A stretch of DNA of 64,000 nucleotides from Sanghuangporus weigelae (lineage: Eukaryota; Basidiomycota; Agaricomycetes; Hymenochaetales; Hymenochaetaceae), in contig CP137319.1 of the NCBI GenBank assembly GCA_033182465.1, positions 1,426,001 through 1,490,000 of the forward strand. Reading direction: 5' to 3'. The notes beneath the pieces were generated by a model. That model ran no database searches and was not told where the DNA came from. It saw nothing but the letters and a program-made list of their open reading frames with translations. Positions 9,724 to 20,335 of this stretch are shown here, in pieces; the stretch's first letter is position 1, and each line of letters opens with the position of its first letter. Both the position numbers and the translations under genes were made by a program.

Positions 9724-12037
9724 ATGCTATCTTTTCGTTGGGAGATTTGGGTGTTTCTTCCTCTTGCGGTTTTCGCGTCTCCGCTCGACAAGCGCTGGGA
9801 TGACTTTCAGGTCAAGCATGCGTGGGTCGACGTCCCGAGCGGCTGGGTCGTCCATTCTGCCGATGCTCCTCCGGACCATATCCTAGATATGCGTATTGGA
9901 TTAAAGCAAGATAAGCTTGAGCAGCTTGTGGACCAGTTGTATCAAGTTAGCGATCCCAGGCATGAACGGTGCGCATATAGCCAATTTTTTCCCGTGAGAA
10001 TGTGCTTGGAATTAATTGTCGAGATGTCAGTTATGGCGCACATTTGTCGAAGGAGGATGTGGAAAGACTTGTTGCGCCTCATGAGGATACCGGTAAGCAT
10101 ATGGTCCTCCAGAGAAACACGGTTCACTATGGACCGACTATCTCCCTGTATGTGCCCAATACGTGAACTCGTTATTGACGATCAGATATGATTTTACAGT
10201 GAATACTGTCGAAGCATGGCTTACTCACCATGGCATTGATCTCTCCTCGATTCAGCGCTCTCCGGCGGGCGACTGGCTCTCCCTGACTATCCCCGTCTCA
10301 CAAGCCGAACGCATACTCTCCGCAAAGTACAGTGTCTTCCGCAATCCGTCATCAGAAGCGTATCTCGTACGAACGACGTCGTATTCTCTTCCCTCGGAGC
10401 TTCACCGGCTCGTCTCGGTTGTCGTGCCGACGACATATTTTGGACAAATGCGTCGAATGAAGGCGACGAGCTTCGTGCAGGATGATGTTCCGTCGATCAG
10501 CGATGCGGAGGCCGCTGCGCAGCGCGAAGCAGTTGGCACACTGAGCATCGGACAGTTGGTGACAGTACCCACGAGTTGCAATAATCAGATTACTCCTTCA
10601 TGTCTGAAAGCCTTGTACAATGCGACAGGCTATACTCCACAGGCGACGGACACCAATAAGCTTGGTGTTGCAGGATATCTTGACGAGTTTGCCAACGACG
10701 CGGATCTGCAGGTGTGTATGGGCGTCTATATCCATCTTCTGTCTGATAGGCGCCCAAAAGGATTAACCTAGATTGCATTTGTCGACATTAGACTTTCTTC
10801 CAGCGCTTCTTGCCTGACGCAGTCGGCACAACATTCACTCATGTTCAGGCGAATGACGGAGGGAACGACCAGAACGATCCAGGAGTCGAAGCCAACCTCG
10901 ACATCCAATACACCGAGGGTATCAGTTTCCCGACGCCGAATATTTACTACAGCACTGGTGGCTCGCCGCCGTTCATTCCGGACTCGACAACACCGACAAA
11001 CACGAATGAACCATATCTTGACTGGCTTAACTTCATTTTGGCTCAGGATGATGCAGACTTACCGCAGACGTTCACGACAAGTTATGGCGAAAATGAGCAG
11101 ACGGTTCCAGAAGATTTTGCCACGACTGTATGCTCTCTTTTCGCCCAGCTTGGTGCGCGAGGGGCCAGCATCATGTTCAGCAGTGGAGACAGTGGTGTAG
11201 GTGGCGGTGATTGCAGGACAAATGACGGGACGAATACAACACAATTCCAGCCCGCTTTTCCGGCAAGCTGTGAGCATCCCTTTCTTCTTTGGACTTGGTC
11301 TTTATGCTGATCAGTGATTTGGAAGGCCCGTTCGTGACGGCTGTTGGTGGCACAATCCGCGTCAACCCAGAAGTCGCAGTTAGCTTCAGTGGAGGTGGCT
11401 TCTCGAACTACTTCGCCCAGCCTAGCTACCAGACGTCGGCCGTTTCTACCTTCCTCAACCAACTTGGCTCGACGAATGCCGGTTTATTCAAGTTCGTCTG
11501 TTTTTATCCCGCATGCCGTTTTGCCTTGATGTTTTGTATCTAATCAATCTTCTCTTCAAAATCAGCACTAGCGGAAGAGCGTATCCTGATGTCGCCGCAC
11601 AAGGCCAAAACGTAAGGACCTGAGACAGTCTTGCACAGAGCATTCGTGTTTGGCTGATTCTTGATCAGTTCCAGGTCATCATCGGCGGACGCACGATTTC
11701 CGTCGGTGGTACCAGTGCCAGTTCTCCTGTAAGAATTCATCCCACTTTTGGATTCTCTTATTGTAGTCGCTTTACGCTGATACTCGAACTCTGTCAGACC
11801 TTCGCAGGAGTGGTCAGCCTCTTGAACGACTTCCGGATCGCTTCTGGCAAGGCCCCACTTGGTTTCCTCAATCCGCTGCTTTATTCCACTGGCGCCGCTG
11901 GACTGAATGACATTACCTCCGGCAGCAATCCAGGCTGTGATACGAATGGCTTCTCCGCTGCGACCGGATGGGATCCTGTAACTGGACTGGGGACGCCGGA
12001 CTTCGGCAAACTGCAGGCGATAGTTGCAGATGCATAG
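9724..12037 (+). CDS. Secreted sedolisin (tripeptidyl-peptidase I-like, peptidase family S53)
   Basis: Eight exons (9724-9968, 10031-10092, 10200-10711, 10804-11269, 11326-11491, 11566-11611, 11669-11728, 11798-12037) give about 600 residues. A signal peptide (WVFLPLAVFASPLDKR) leads into a pro-kumamolisin activation domain (GWVVHSADAPPDH..LHRLVSVVVPTTYFG). The catalytic domain follows. The Glu and Asp of the S53 triad sit in DPGVEANLDIQY, the oxyanion Asp in FSSGDSGVGGGDC, and the nucleophile in GGTSASSP. The C-terminal calcium site is present as NDITSGSNPGCDTNGF with GWDPVTGLGTPDF. Length and motif order match fungal secreted TPP1-like enzymes, which remove N-terminal tripeptides from proteins at acidic pH. 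All motifs are intact. It follows a second secretory-type hydrolase gene, perhaps only by chance. Confidence 0.95.
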
Positions 12038-12798
12038 TCGCTATTCGGTTGGTGGGGTAGCATAAAGATTAGCTGCTTGATTATTTTTTGGGGGTTAGGA
12101 ACTATGAGAAGCACTGGATGGTGATTGCACTGCAGATGCATGGAAATTTGAATTGTTGTAGAGTCGGGTCAACGGCACTTTTAGGAATAACGCTTCCGGC
12201 ATGTTAGCCTATCCAAATTGTTACCACTGAAACTAAGAATGCCCGATGTTCTCCGTCTGCAAGCGGGCGAAGATAGGCACATTAAACTTCAGTCGCTTGC
12301 TGAGGTGTGATATCTTCAATCTCCAACCATATCTTTTCCTTGCATCAGCATCAAGAGCCTAAATCTCGAAAAAAGGAAATGGAAAGCCAAGTATGGTCGC
12401 TAGCTCGGCGGGAATTAGCCATGATTTCAAGGGAGCCGTGATCTGTTGTGATGCGCTCGAGGTTGCTTCCGCGCATCGCCTCGTCATTCATTAAAAAAAT
12501 ATCAGCTGAAGAACTAGGCAAGTCCCGAGGAACCAAGATATCGCCTCTTCAGCATCCGTCGGCTACTTCCAGTGTAGATAGATCCTTGCCTCGCCTTGAA
12601 TAACCCAATAGGCAGTTTAATCTTGATCTCGGACCTGTTCGTGAATTAAATGACAACACCGCAATCGGAACCGGAGAGCTTCAATTACGTTTAAGCGGGT
12701 TGTAATGGATAAGGTAGCCAATTCACACAGAAAGCGGTGTTAGATGATTGATGGTCAAATCGGGGGACCAAACGTAAAAAACAAGGGAAAGTGAATGC
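12038..12798. other. Intergenic between convergent genes
   Basis: No open frame here resembles a protein family, and no tRNA or repeat was recognised. It should mostly be the 3' flanks of the sedolisin and TFIIIC-type genes. Confidence 0.5.
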
Positions 12799-15700
12799 TT
12801 AGAGGATGCGCACAAATCGGTTGCCACAATAAAGACAGAACCGCGCGGCTTCCAAAAGCTCGTCGACGATCCAACTACGGCCTGCGTCCGGGATCCAGAG
12901 ACTGCTCGTGGGCAGAAGTCCGGCATTAGCAGAGGGGTCTACAGTATTACTCCCGGGTGAGCCCTGAGTGCGCGAGGATGGCGCAAGAAATGCCTTGCGA
13001 GTACATCCAGTGCATGTACGAACCATGGGCGTAGCAAGTACAAACGACGTAATTGAGCATCGTGCTAGTTGTTCCGTTGAAGCAAGGAAGGTAGGTCAAT
13101 GTAAGAGAGAGGAAGAAATTAATAATCAGAGCTCACCCCAAGCATGGCCATTAGGACAAATTGCCGTTAGTAAATTTTCCAGTGGAATTGGAGAACGACA
13201 TGCAGGGCACATTTCTGTGAGACCGAATGCGTCTGGATCGACATCGGAAAACTTGACTTTTGTGGCTTCGCTGAGTGCATGAGCCTCAGTCGTAAGATCT
13301 TCTGGCGAGCCTGCCAGAAGGCTCTGTACAATGACACGCATAAGGAATGGTAATTCTTGTTCTAGTGAAATCACATGAGAACAAGACTTTCGATTTCCCA
13401 AATTGTATCGATGACTGTGACCCACCTGTCAGAGACTCGATTACAGCGGCCAGATGTCGTACAAGGATTCGCATGAAGCGGTGGGAGATACTGCTCAGAA
13501 GTGTCTGGGCGGCTCTGCCGAATTGCTCTCGTATCTCTTCGCTGGGAGCCATTTTCTACTTGCCCAGTAATTCAATGAACTCAAATTCAGACAGGGACTG
13601 AAACCAACCAACCCAGCAACAGTCTGCAATAGCCAGGCGCAAGCGAAGCGAATGGAAGGCATCCCAACCATACAATTCAATGGCCAGGTTTCGTCTGATT
13701 GCCCGTTTGATCTCTTCGTCTATCCCCCTTGACCAACGCGGCAGTCCATTGGCGTAGTTTGCGCCATCCAGGCCAGGAGATAATAGTGGCAGCACACGGG
13801 TCCATACGACATCGAATGTCTTGCGCTGACACAAGTGCAAGAGTATAGGTCTCAAAACGGACGAAGGAGCATGTCCTAAGACTTTGCAGGTTGCGCAGTG
13901 AGCAACATTCAAATCAGCCGATCTCTCAGATGCCCGATTAAGGGAAGGTCATACTTGAACGTGGTCTTTCAAATGTGCGAGACATATAAGACAGCAAGAA
14001 GTCATGCTCTTTGGGATTCTGCCACAGCCGTGCTACGACAAGCATAGAATTATGCTTGGCTTCATGTTTGTACGAGAAATCGGTAGGTCGACATGTTCTT
14101 GATTTTCGCGGCAATGAACGGGGGGGGGGGGAGCAAGAATGAGGCTACAGTCTAGATCGAGTGACAAGAACTTAGACTCACTCGTGTAACCAGAGGACGG
14201 TACCGAGTCCGTCAAAATCGACCGCTCCACTTATCCTACCCACATCAATGTATCGTAAGGAACCTCCCTCAGCTTGCACGATAGCTCTTCGGGTTGTGTG
14301 TGAAAGCTGTGTCGAATTAATCCCGTTCGTGCTCACTTCCGAATCGAAAACTCCAATATTCTGCGCTTGCTCAGTTGCATCCAGACTCGGCGAGGTACAA
14401 GCGTCGCGAACAACATGAATCGAACCATCAAAAAGTGCCACGATCAGAATGTCGTTCTCCGTGTCGGCCAACCGCGCCAGTCCAGAGACAAGATAGAATG
14501 GTGACGAATCCACAGACGTCACTTGTCTTTGGACGTGCAGAATGCCCAATACCTCACCTTTTGGCGATAATGTAATACCTTCCGTTATCGTGTCGCTTAT
14601 CCGGTAAAAATGAAATAATCCGGGTTTTGCATAGAATAAGGTGGGCTTGATCAAGGGAGCGGAGGCGAAAAGACAATCAGTAATAATACGTGTGTATCGA
14701 AGTAAATATCGATAAATTACTTTCTCTTGAGGTACTTCCGGGCGGTCAATCCAAGCCAATGCGGTAATACCTCTACCATCCGGATCCGAGGGATGAGCAT
14801 CCAGCACGCTGAACTCGACATGCACCGTAAAAGTTGGAGAAAAAGAACCGGAAAATGACGAAGCTTCGAGGTGCTGACGGACGTGTATTAAGATGATTGC
14901 ACCGCTTGCCAAGCCGCAAGCAAGAAACGATTCACCTAAAAAAGACCATCAGAAATACCCATTTCATTTGATGTATACGCGATGGACAATGGAAGCATCT
15001 GCGTGATGCATCTACTGACTGTAATAAGGTTCGTACGACTTCCAAGCTCCCCAAGCCAGACGAACGACCCATTCATCTCCAACTTGAAGGACACGTATGG
15101 GCATCAAATTTCGCTCGCCATCATACCTAACCAAAAGAATAGTAAATACACAGACTTGAAAATGATGAAAACTAAGATGAGTGATAGGGTGATTAATTTC
15201 TTGGCTAAGTGCGATAGCACAACGCCCGCAACAAAAGGGAGAATTCGCATGTACTTCATGAATATGATTGATCCGGCGCGGTTTCCCAGCGCTAAAATGG
15301 AGCCGTCAACAAGGATACTTGGACGAACCCCGAAATCTGATTGTTGAGACCAGGCCATGCCTAAATCTCGCGAGTTCAGTTCGAAGCTCCACGAACTGTA
15401 ATGCCTAGAAGCAGGAAACATACAATTTACTTGAGCCTGAAGCACTTTTAGGAGCAAATGCCGATCTTGCGGACTTCTCTCTTGAGGGGGTGGAAGTTCT
15501 TTCAGGGTAGATGTGATGTCTTGTACCTAACCGTCGCATAGGCCGGAAATAAGTGAATGCTCGTTTGATCGGACAAAACGGTTGTAATTCCAGACGAACC
15601 TTCGTCCATGCTTCCTTGAGGTGATTTTTGGCCGCGAACCAGAGTGTGAGCTCCAAATTTGTGTTCATGACTACAACCAAGGAGCTAATCATGTATATAC

Positions 15701-16356
15701 GACACATCCGCAGTCAAGATTGATGGATCACCGTTAGGCAAAGTTCAGATTAAGCTCCAAATCATTAAACTGAAACATCACAGACACCCACCCGGAGCCA
15801 GTTGAAACATTGCTAAGATTACCCGGAGAGACGGCAACCGAGCGCCACGAAATGTCCAGAGATCCGAGGTTTATTCCACCACATTCTGGGTGTGCCGATA
15901 AATTAGTATACATGGCACACTGCACATTGTAGCAGGAAAGGCGGATCTGCAACCACATCATAGCAGGGTATGACATACCTTGAGTATCTGATGCCCAGGA
16001 ATGGGCAATGTTTCTGTCCAGCTCGATCAGATTCCTGTGCCAGCCCAAATCCAAACCGGGGTCTTTGCTTCCGTGCTCCTGCAGGTTTCGTCTATCGGTT
16101 TTCAGGAGCGAGGGATTCTCAAAGTTGATGCCCAGGTCCGGAGTCTGTTGATCAGAATGACGCGGAAAGTTTTGAGTTGATTCTCAAGTCAGAGGTGATC
16201 TGTGTGGAGATGATTATACCAGAATGAAGACAGCACTTTTTGTGCACACTACAAGTTGACCGTCGCCTGACCACTGTACACAGGAGATAGAAGGGTGAGG
16301 ACCTGGTGCGGACAAGTTGAGCGCGGTGAAGATCTCCACATCGGTCGTGCCGGTCA
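12799..16356 (-). CDS. TFIIIC delta/90-kDa-type subunit (N-terminal WD-like domain plus zinc finger)
   Basis: A multi-exon minus-strand gene with start MTGTTDVEIFTAL (ATG 16356-16354) and stop 12799-12801. The N-terminal exons include ISCVQWSGDGQLVVCTKSAV, a first beta-propeller blade typical of the TFIIIC delta N-terminal domain, followed by further hydrophobic beta-rich blocks (FFWKIHLG-like strands are absent; ILIVALFDGSIHVV is clear). The C-terminus carries two Cys/His clusters, EMCPACRSPIPL with ICPNGHAWG and then CTGCTRKAFL with FCLYCGNRF, matching the putative TFIIIC zinc-finger. The family binds B-box promoters and recruits RNA polymerase III to tRNA genes. Exon borders between about 13.9 and 16.2 kb were not all settled. 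One intron holds a 12-nt poly-G run. It is divergent from the small acidic gene at 16791. Confidence 0.82.
14120..14131. repeat. Poly-G run (12 G on plus strand) in an intron
   Basis: Twelve consecutive G on the plus strand (C on the transcribed sense strand) lie in the intron between the exons around 14.18 kb and 13.91 kb of the TFIIIC-type gene. Such mononucleotide tracts are length-unstable. Confidence 0.9.
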
Positions 16357-16790
16357 TTGGTTGATTGCAAGATTTTTTCCCGATAGATTGATCTCTAGTA
16401 TAGGAAACGTAAGCTTTATGCAAGACTTTCGGTCCCTGGTTGCGATTCCAGATTGACACGAGCCTTGGATCCGTGACTAGTGGAGATTAGCTCCTCAAGT
16501 AACTTGTCGTAATGCACGTACCGAGCGATGACGGGGGCACCAGAAGATCGCAGTTATCCGAGTCGGAGTTCAAGACACGTTGACGCGTCGCGACGCGACT
16601 CCTGTCACTGTTTCCGTCATTCTCACGCTCAGCCTGGTTTCTTTTCCCTTCTCAGTGGCTCAGCAATAGTGACTGTGCAATCACTCTTTGTGTGTAGCAA
16701 AAGTTCTGAAAATGACAGTAAGAAAGCAAGCCCGAGGACTTTGAGTAACGCTGAAACGTTAGTTCAGGATCTAACATTTTGCCATCTGCA

Positions 16791-17491
16791 TATGACAAAC
16801 CAAGATATGCTCATATTCGAAACCTTCGAGAATCCAGCAACCTATCTCAGCGGTGACCTTTCAGATGAAGGTGAGAAGAGCCATTGGTTCCGAAAGTATA
16901 ATGTTTTGTTGCGGGCGCTCAATGGGTGAAAGAGCTGGAGATACCCGTTCATGAAGTTCCTCCAAATCCAGACGATTCCGACAGTACGTAGAAACATCTT
17001 TATCGAGAGATTAATATTACTAAGAATTGCTGCCTTATCATATCGTTGTAGTCTTACCCTCGCAAGTCCACCCATCTTATCCATATGGGAATCCGACAAG
17101 TGTAAAACACCCTGCGAATCGCCCGCGGAAACCAACAGATCCGTCGTCGCGAGCGCTTTTCACAGACCTGGCTTATGCGGGCGGGGGGACCAACGGTGCT
17201 TTGCGTTGGAATGACCTTGCACTCGAACGACTGCTTCCCGTTGATCGAGCGCGTGAGGAGGCTGCCCGCGCAGCACTTGCGCGAAAAATGGCCAGTGGCG
17301 CAACCCAGGGGAATGGATCCGCTGCTGCCGGTCAGCCACAACAACAACCCGCTGAACCCGGGCAGCAAACCGAAGGGAGTGAGAGTGATGAAGATGAGGA
17401 CGATGAAGAAAGTGTTTCTGGCAGCGGGAGCGCAAACGATGAAGACGAAGATGAAAATGAAAATATAGAAGCCAGTTACGAGGATGAATGA
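16791..17491 (+). CDS. Conserved-looking small protein with acidic tail, function unknown
   Basis: Three exons splice in phase: 16791-16870, 16933-16983 and 17052-17491, using gtgagaag and gtacgtag donors. The product starts MTNQDMLIFETFENPATYLS, continues LEIPVHEVPPNPDDSDILPS and SYPYGNPTSVKHPANRPRK, then a helix-prone block (DLALERLLPVDRAREEAARA). It ends in a Gln/Pro stretch and a strongly acidic tail (SDEDEDDEESVSGS, DEDEDENENIE). The ordered N-terminal two-thirds reads like a conserved protein and the tail like a nuclear chaperone or scaffold tail, but I do not recognise a family. It shares a ~430-bp divergent promoter region with the TFIIIC-type gene. Start choice is by phase and exon continuity; an ATG further upstream cannot be excluded. 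Confidence 0.65.
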
Positions 17492-17559
17492 ACTTGTTGC
17501 ATTCCGCTATTTGATGTAATACAATACTATACATATTGGAATGTACTAATACTACTATT

Positions 17560-18972
17560 TTATCCTGCAGTTCTGGCCGTCGCAGCCAAAATCATTGCTT
17601 CAGCATTTTCCTCTCGCAACAGATCTTTGACCCCACACTCGGGATCTTGCTCGAGAGTCCATTCATAAGCATCTGCAAGAATTGTATCCGTAACCGGAAC
17701 GAAGTAAGTAGCTAATACTCGCAGGATGTTGGACACCCGTGCAATAGCAAGTCGAGTCGCATAATCGATTTCCTATAATTTGCGGCAGTTGAGATACGAA
17801 GCAGTATCTATCAAATGAATCTCAGGCCCACATCGTTTCTGCTGGAGTACACCGCCTCAGCGTTGAAACCTTCTTCCCCCTCGCGTTCCCTCTCTGTGAC
17901 ATGCTTGCTTACCCACACATAACCATTGAGACCAAGAATCAAGTCCACGCCGCACGGTAAGGAGATAAAGTGGCTTTTCAAGCGGCGGATGAGTTTCGGA
18001 GGAACAGCAATGAGCTGGCCGTTACGAAGCTGCATTCGGAAGCTCATCAGTCGCTTTTCGTCAACATGTCATCTGTGATGTACCTTGCCGTACTTTAGAG
18101 ATCGAGTATGTAACGACATGGCCCCATCAGCGAAAAAAGCTTGGACTTCTGCGACAAGGAGATCCCCTTCCTCAAAGAAGTTCCGCATCTGGAGCTCATC
18201 GCTTTCGAGTTTCCGACGCTATCCCATGACATACCAAACGATACCAAAAGGGAAATGTTATACATTTTTGCAGCCTACTGCGAAGGGACCGGAAGATTAC
18301 CTGAATACCTCCTGGCAAATTGACAGAGGAGAGCATCAAAACCGCGTCTTGCCGTGCATTCGCATCAACCTTCCAACGCCGAGCAGCTACCTAGGTTTGA
18401 AATCCGCATGTAAAATTGAAAACTATAAGCCCTCTCTAAGTATGTAGGAGATGCGATGTGGCAGACCTCAGTTATTCTTCCAACGACAAGATCTCCGACT
18501 TCCGGATTATATCTGTTTGTTTGGACAGCGGAGAAGGTTTCAGTCAAGCGAGTCAGGACCATTGCGAAGTCAATAGGAACGATCGAGTCATCCCGTATGG
18601 TTAGTTTAGTTACGGGAGAAACAATCTTTCACCTGCCTCGAACGAAGTGCCCGAACAGTCACGAGCTTGTTGACACGCTCTATTGTTCCTGTAACAGATG
18701 CTATGACTTCATCTCCGTCAACATAGGTTCCGTGACCACTGAAAGGAGAAGAAGTTGTCTTGTGCGCATATCCCCTCGAATGCGTGGACATACCGCATAA
18801 ATGCATGTGAAGACGTTAATGGAACACCTGGAGATGTGAGCCTCGCGTCCAAGCTATCTTCATCATCGAATTCATCCATAAGAACATCCTCTTCCACGTC
18901 CGGATGATGACACGTCCGTTCGTAAGTATCATTATCTCTGGATTCAGCAGGAAAGGAGGTTATTGTGATCAT
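17560..18972 (-). CDS. RRP4: Exosome complex subunit Rrp4
   Basis: Minus-strand gene, ATG 18972-18970 ([12 protein letters not shown]), stop 17560-17562. Exons read in order: an acidic N-terminus ([16 protein letters not shown]), then [20 protein letters not shown], the exosome N-terminal domain. [17 protein letters not shown] and [16 protein letters not shown] follow, the S1-like RNA-binding domain. Then [16 protein letters not shown] and LKYGKLRNGQLI, and a KH-like C-terminus containing [17 protein letters not shown]. Rrp4 is one of three cap proteins that sit on the RNase PH ring and guide RNA into the 3'-5' exosome, used in rRNA, snoRNA and tRNA turnover. Length is as expected and no break was seen. 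A CACGTG at 19043-19048 lies in its promoter. The giant inverted repeat starts only about 280 bp upstream of the ATG. Confidence 0.92.
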
Positions 18973-19251
18973 GTTCCTGATGCAGATAGTGAACAAAAAG
19001 ATGGGGGACAACTGATTCCATTGAAATTTCGATAACAGTAGTCACGTGTTTTCGCACTTTGTTTTTTTGTACCAAAAAACAAACATACTGTAGCCTGTGT
19101 AGGTCATTCATTATCACCTCATTTTCTGCTTAAGCGAGTAAATCCACGGCGACTCCAAATTTTTTTTATGTGTGCAATAAATCGCATGAGATAAGAGCAC
19201 TAGTGGTCCGTTCCATGTCCATTCCTGTTGTCTTCCTTTGGAGAAGTTGGA
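18973..19251. promoter_or_regulatory. Rrp4 upstream region, bounded by the palindrome
   Basis: AT-rich 5' flank with a T7 run near 19063 and a CACGTG at 19043-19048. No gene. The inverted repeat limits the native promoter to this length unless the element now contributes to it. Confidence 0.4.
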
Positions 19252-20335
19252 GTTACAGCAAAGCAATGAGAATCACGTGATTTCACCACTTTTCTCGCCA
19301 TGAGAGCCTCAAAACACAGATAAAATCATATCTCACCCAAATCTCAACGGTTTCACATCATCTAAGTTGCTAAATTCATATTTTCGAAAGGGCTTTCGCT
19401 TAAAGAAAACTGTAGAGAAAATAGAGCGAAAAATGACCCTAAAATGGCGAAAATATCGGTTTTTGCCTCTTCCTTGCATGTGCAATTTTTTCTGTGATCC
19501 CTGCTGGTCCAGCACCTCCCCAAAGCTATCCAGAATGATAATATGATTATAAAATGAATTTACAGACTGAGTTTGAGTTGAATTGTGTACCAGAATGTGC
19601 TGCTTTGAGGCATGCCTGAATCACTCAAAACTCATCATTTCCCCCTAGCCTCCCAGGCTCTAGGAAAAATTCTTACAGGCCAGATTCATGCATGTAAATT
19701 CATTTTGGATATAATAGACTAGGTTTGTGTACTAGCTAAGGCCTCAGCATCCACTGGTGAGCTGGGCTGAACAAGTGATTCTGGTTGTATGCATCATTTT
19801 AGACAGCATCTTCCCAGCTCACCAGTGGATGCTGAGGCCTTAGCTAGTACACAAACCTAGTCTATTATATCCAAAATGAATTTACATGCATGAATCTGGC
19901 CTGTAAGAATTTTTCCTAGAGCCCGGGAGGCTAGGGGGAAATGATGAGTTTTGAGTGATTCAGGCATGCCTCAAAGCAGCACATTCTGGTACACAATTCA
20001 ACTCAAACTCAGTCTGTAAATTCATTTTATAATCATATTATCATTCTGGATAGCTTCGGGGAGGTGCTGGACCAGCAGGGATCACAGAAAAAATTGCACA
20101 TGCAAGGAAGAGGCAAAAACCGATATTTTCGCCATTTTAGGGTCATTTTTCGCTCTATTTTCTCTACAGTTTTCTTTAAGCGAAAGCCCTTTCGAAAATA
20201 TGAATTTAGCAACTTAGATGATGTGAAACCGTTGAGATTTGGGTGAGATATGATTTTATCTGTGTTTTGAGGCTCTCATGGCGAGAAAAGTGGTGAAATC
20301 ACGTGATTCTCATTACTTTTGCAAACGGCTGTAAC
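19252..20335. repeat. Giant inverted repeat (fold-back), 502-bp arms around a 46-nt loop
   Basis: The left arm 19265-19766 is the reverse complement of the right arm 19813-20314. I see two mismatches (near 19525/20059 and near 19653) and no net indel, so the arms are over 99% identical. The unique loop is 19767-19812. Outside the arms both ends carry GTTACAG/CTGTAAC (19252-19258 and 20329-20335), separated from the arm by a small indel. Each arm contains the same 60-codon frame (MLDQQGSQKK..), which resembles no family that I know and is likely fortuitous. No transposase is present, and no clear target duplication could be fixed. It may be a fold-back or MITE-type non-autonomous DNA transposon, or a head-to-head duplication. 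Transcribed, it would form a ~500-bp dsRNA hairpin. Confidence 0.95.

Noticed and set aside
19333-20246. Identical 60-codon frames in both palindrome arms as a transposon protein
   Set aside because: Too short, no family resemblance, and identity follows trivially from the inverted repeat.
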